A DNA stretch of 13,936 bases from NCBI GenBank assembly GCA_021796055.1, contig JAJYOS010000061.1, forward strand, positions 1 to 13,936, written 5' to 3'. Source of the stretch: Bacteroidota bacterium (GTDB lineage Bacteria; Bacteroidota; Kryptoniia; Kryptoniales; JAKASW01). The position numbers were made by a program, and so were the translations under genes. Positions 11,714 to 13,936 of this stretch are shown here, piece after piece. Under the pieces are notes generated by a model. The model had not been told where the DNA came from, searched no databases, and worked only from the letters and a program-made list of their open reading frames with translations. How positions within the stretch are numbered: the first letter of the stretch is position 1; every line of letters begins with the position of its first letter.

Positions 11714-13936
11714 ATGCGTAAACTCCGGTACGTAATTTTCGCGGCGATCTGTTTCGCGGCGATCTCTTCCCTTTCTTCGGTTCAGGCGAAAGGGAGTACG
11801 GCGAAACCCGGCGACGTCGATATCAAGTACACGAAATTCGTCCTGGACAATGGCCTGACTTTGATCGTTCATGAGGACCACAAAGCCCCCATCGTCGCGG
11901 TCAACATCTGGTACCACGTCGGCTCGAAAAACGAAAAGGCCGGGAAGACCGGCTTCGCGCACCTCTTCGAGCATTTGATGTTCAACGGAAGCGAGAACTT
12001 CAACGACGATTACTTCCAGGCGCTCGAGCGTGTCGGCGCGACCGACATGAACGGAACAACGAGCGAGGACCGCACTAACTATTTTCAGAACGTCCCGACT
12101 TCCGCATTCGAACTCGCGCTGTGGATGGAGTCCGACCGCATGGGTCACCTCCTCGGCGCGATCACACAGGGGAAGCTTGACGAACAGCGTGGGGTCGTGC
12201 AGAACGAGAAGCGGCAATATGAGAACCAGCCGTATTCGGTGGCAGATGAGCTCACAATCAAGAGCACTTATCCGGCAGGACATCCCTATTCATGGTCGGT
12301 CATCGGTTCCATGGATGATCTGACCGCGGCCTCTCTCGACGATGTGAAAGAGTGGTTCAGGTCGTACTACGGACCGGCAAACGCGGTCCTCGTCATCGCC
12401 GGCGATGTCGATGCCGCGACCGCTTTCGAAAAAGTGAAAAAATACTTCGGAGATATCCCGTCAGGGCCTCCGGTCGCGAGACAGAATGTCTGGGTCGCGA
12501 AACGGACCGGGACACAGCGCCAGGAAGTGCAGGACCGTGTGCCGCAGACGAGAATCTACATGGTATGGAACGTTCCCCAATGGGGAAGCGCCGACGCGGA
12601 CTACCTTAATCTTGCCGCAAAGGTCCTCACGTCGGGGAAAACTTCCCGACTCTACAAGCGCCTGGTCTACGACGACCAGATTGCCACCGATGTCTGGGGA
12701 TACGTGGATGCGAGGGAAATCGGGAGCCAGTTCAACATAGTCGCGACGGTTAAGCCGGGAGGCGACGCGCAAAAAGTCGAGGATGCAATCGACGAAGAGA
12801 TGTCGAAATTCCTGAAGGCCGGCCCGACAGACAAGGAAGTGAAGCGAGTCGGCACAGAATATATCGCCGGGTTTGTCCGCGGCATTGAGCGGATCGGCGG
12901 GTTCGGAGGCAAGTCAGACATCCTCGCCCAGAACCTGGTCTACACCGGCGATGCGGACCACTACAAGGTAACTCTCAAGCGCATCGAGACTGCGACCGCG
13001 CCGGATATTCTGAACTCCGCCAGGTCCTGGCTGTCGGACGGAGTATACATATTGTATGTCCGGCCTTTCCCGCAGTACACCACGCTCGCTCCCGATTCCA
13101 CCCTGCGGAAAACGATGCCGGCAGTCGGTGAACCGCCGACCGCAAATTTTCCCGGGCTACAGCGCGCGACACTGAGCAACGGCCTCAAGGTAATCCTGGC
13201 GGAACGGCCGTCAATCCCGGTGGTTTCTCTCAGACTGGAGTTTAATGCCGGATTCGCCTCGGACCAGTATGCCGCTCCCGGAACCGCGAACCTGGCCATG
13301 AGCATGCTGGACGAAGGAACGAAGACAAGAGACGCTCTGTCAATCAGCGATGAACTCTCCATGCTCGGCGCGAATCTGGGCACCGGTTCCGGTCTCGATG
13401 TTTCGTACGCGTCTCTGTCGGCATTGAAAGCAAACCTGGACGCGTCGCTCGATCTCTTCGCTGACGTTGTAATGAATCCATCATTTCCCGACGCTGACCT
13501 TAAGAGACTGCAGGCTCAGACGATAGCGCGGATTAAGAGAGAGAAAGCCGAGCCGACACAAATGGCGCTGCGCATATTGCCGGGCCTGGTCTACGGCAAA
13601 AATCACGCGTACGGTAATTCGTTTACCGGCTCGGGTACGGAGGAGGCGGTCGGCAAGATGACACGCCAAGAGCTGGTGAAGTTCCACAACATATGGATCA
13701 AGCCGAACAACGCCGTGCTGATTGTGGTCGGCGCGACGACGATGGCGGAAATAAAGCCCAGGCTCGAGAAGCTGTTCAAGAACTGGAAACCCGGAGATGT
13801 GCCGAAGATCGAAGTGGCACAGGTCAGTATGCCGGAGAAGCCCGTAATTTACATAATGGACAAACCGGGCGCGCAGCAATCGGTAATCTTCGCAACGGAG
13901 GCCGCGCCCCCGACGAACAATCCCGACGAGGTCGGC
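11714..13936 (+). CDS. Exported M16-family zinc peptidase, 3'-partial
   Basis: The first 741 residues of a two-domain M16 (pitrilysin / processing-peptidase-like) metallopeptidase; the frame is open to the right edge. A signal peptide is visible (MRK start, hydrophobic core to about 22, likely cleavage after VQA at 25), so it should act in the periplasm. The first domain begins at FVLDNGLTLIV (42-52) and has the inverted zinc motif HLFEH (83-87), with the third ligand probably Glu165 in VVQNEKRQYENQPY. The second domain starts around TLSNGLKVILAERP (about 490) and reads TANLAMSMLDEGT where an active domain would have HxxEH, so it is non-catalytic, as usual for paired M16 domains. The ATG is preceded by AAGGAG nine bases upstream. 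A peptide-degrading or processing role is expected; the specific substrate is unknown. It is divergent from res and likely ordinary chromosomal background. Confidence 0.92.
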   Translation, partial: MRKLRYVIFAAICFAAISSLSSVQAKGSTAKPGDVDIKYTKFVLDNGLTLIVHEDHKAPIVAVNIWYHVGSKNEKAGKTGFAHLFEHLMFNGSENFNDDYFQALERVGATDMNGTTSEDRTNYFQNVPTSAFELALWMESDRMGHLLGAITQGKLDEQRGVVQNEKRQYENQPYSVADELTIKSTYPAGHPYSWSVIGSMDDLTAASLDDVKEWFRSYYGPANAVLVIAGDVDAATAFEKVKKYFGDIPSGPPVARQNVWVAKRTGTQRQEVQDRVPQTRIYMVWNVPQWGSADADYLNLAAKVLTSGKTSRLYKRLVYDDQIATDVWGYVDAREIGSQFNIVATVKPGGDAQKVEDAIDEEMSKFLKAGPTDKEVKRVGTEYIAGFVRGIERIGGFGGKSDILAQNLVYTGDADHYKVTLKRIETATAPDILNSARSWLSDGVYILYVRPFPQYTTLAPDSTLRKTMPAVGEPPTANFPGLQRATLSNGLKVILAERPSIPVVSLRLEFNAGFASDQYAAPGTANLAMSMLDEGTKTRDALSISDELSMLGANLGTGSGLDVSYASLSALKANLDASLDLFADVVMNPSFPDADLKRLQAQTIARIKREKAEPTQMALRILPGLVYGKNHAYGNSFTGSGTEEAVGKMTRQELVKFHNIWIKPNNAVLIVVGATTMAEIKPRLEKLFKNWKPGDVPKIEVAQVSMPEKPVIYIMDKPGAQQSVIFATEAAPPTNNPDEVG

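Noticed and set aside
11469..11735. Possible small plus-strand gene before the M16 peptidase
   Set aside because: No ribosome site, and it runs out of frame through the peptidase's own ribosome site and start.
11687..12283. Minus-strand open frame (198 codons)
   Set aside because: Antisense to the M16 peptidase, which has a signal peptide and HLFEH motif in the sense frame.

Overview
The window looks like a bacterial chromosome segment of moderate to fairly high GC, with clear Shine-Dalgarno sites and tight operons. The octaheme cytochrome / split YeeE operon, the two-domain M16 peptidase and the IS200-like transposase together suggest an anaerobic or facultative bacterium, possibly of the FCB group (Ignavibacteriota/Bacteroidota-like). 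That placement is a weak inference; no rRNA or marker gene is present.

Layout. (1) Positions 1-3852, plus strand: a compact four-gene operon. It encodes an octaheme c-type cytochrome of the tetrathionate reductase (OTR) family (5' end outside the window), a four-helix membrane cytochrome b, and two half-size YeeE/YedE sulfur-transport proteins. The second YeeE half is fused to a rhodanese domain that lacks its catalytic cysteine. A likely reading is a quinone-linked membrane module that reduces a sulfur oxyanion or nitrogen oxide outside the membrane and moves a sulfur species across it. (2) Positions 3853-4038: a short convergent spacer with a terminator-like hairpin. (3) Positions 4039-11405, minus strand: an accessory, defence-island-like block. 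In transcription order it holds a Type III-like restriction helicase-nuclease (res), an intact IS200/IS605-type HUH transposase, about 400 bp of non-coding hairpin/direct-repeat array, a beta-class DNA methyltransferase (mod), and a three-gene overlapping cassette of unknown function headed by a TIGR04255-type protein with its own sigma70-like promoter. (4) Positions 11406-11713: the divergent intergenic region, containing alternative hairpins. (5) Positions 11714 to the right edge, plus strand: an exported M16 zinc peptidase cut by the window end.

Most worth following up: the unnamed three-gene cassette next to the restriction system; the repeat array beside the single-copy HUH transposase, which together split the restriction-modification pair; and the cysteine-less rhodanese fused to a YeeE half in the octaheme operon. 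Function assignments come from motif reading and memory of the families; no database search was possible.
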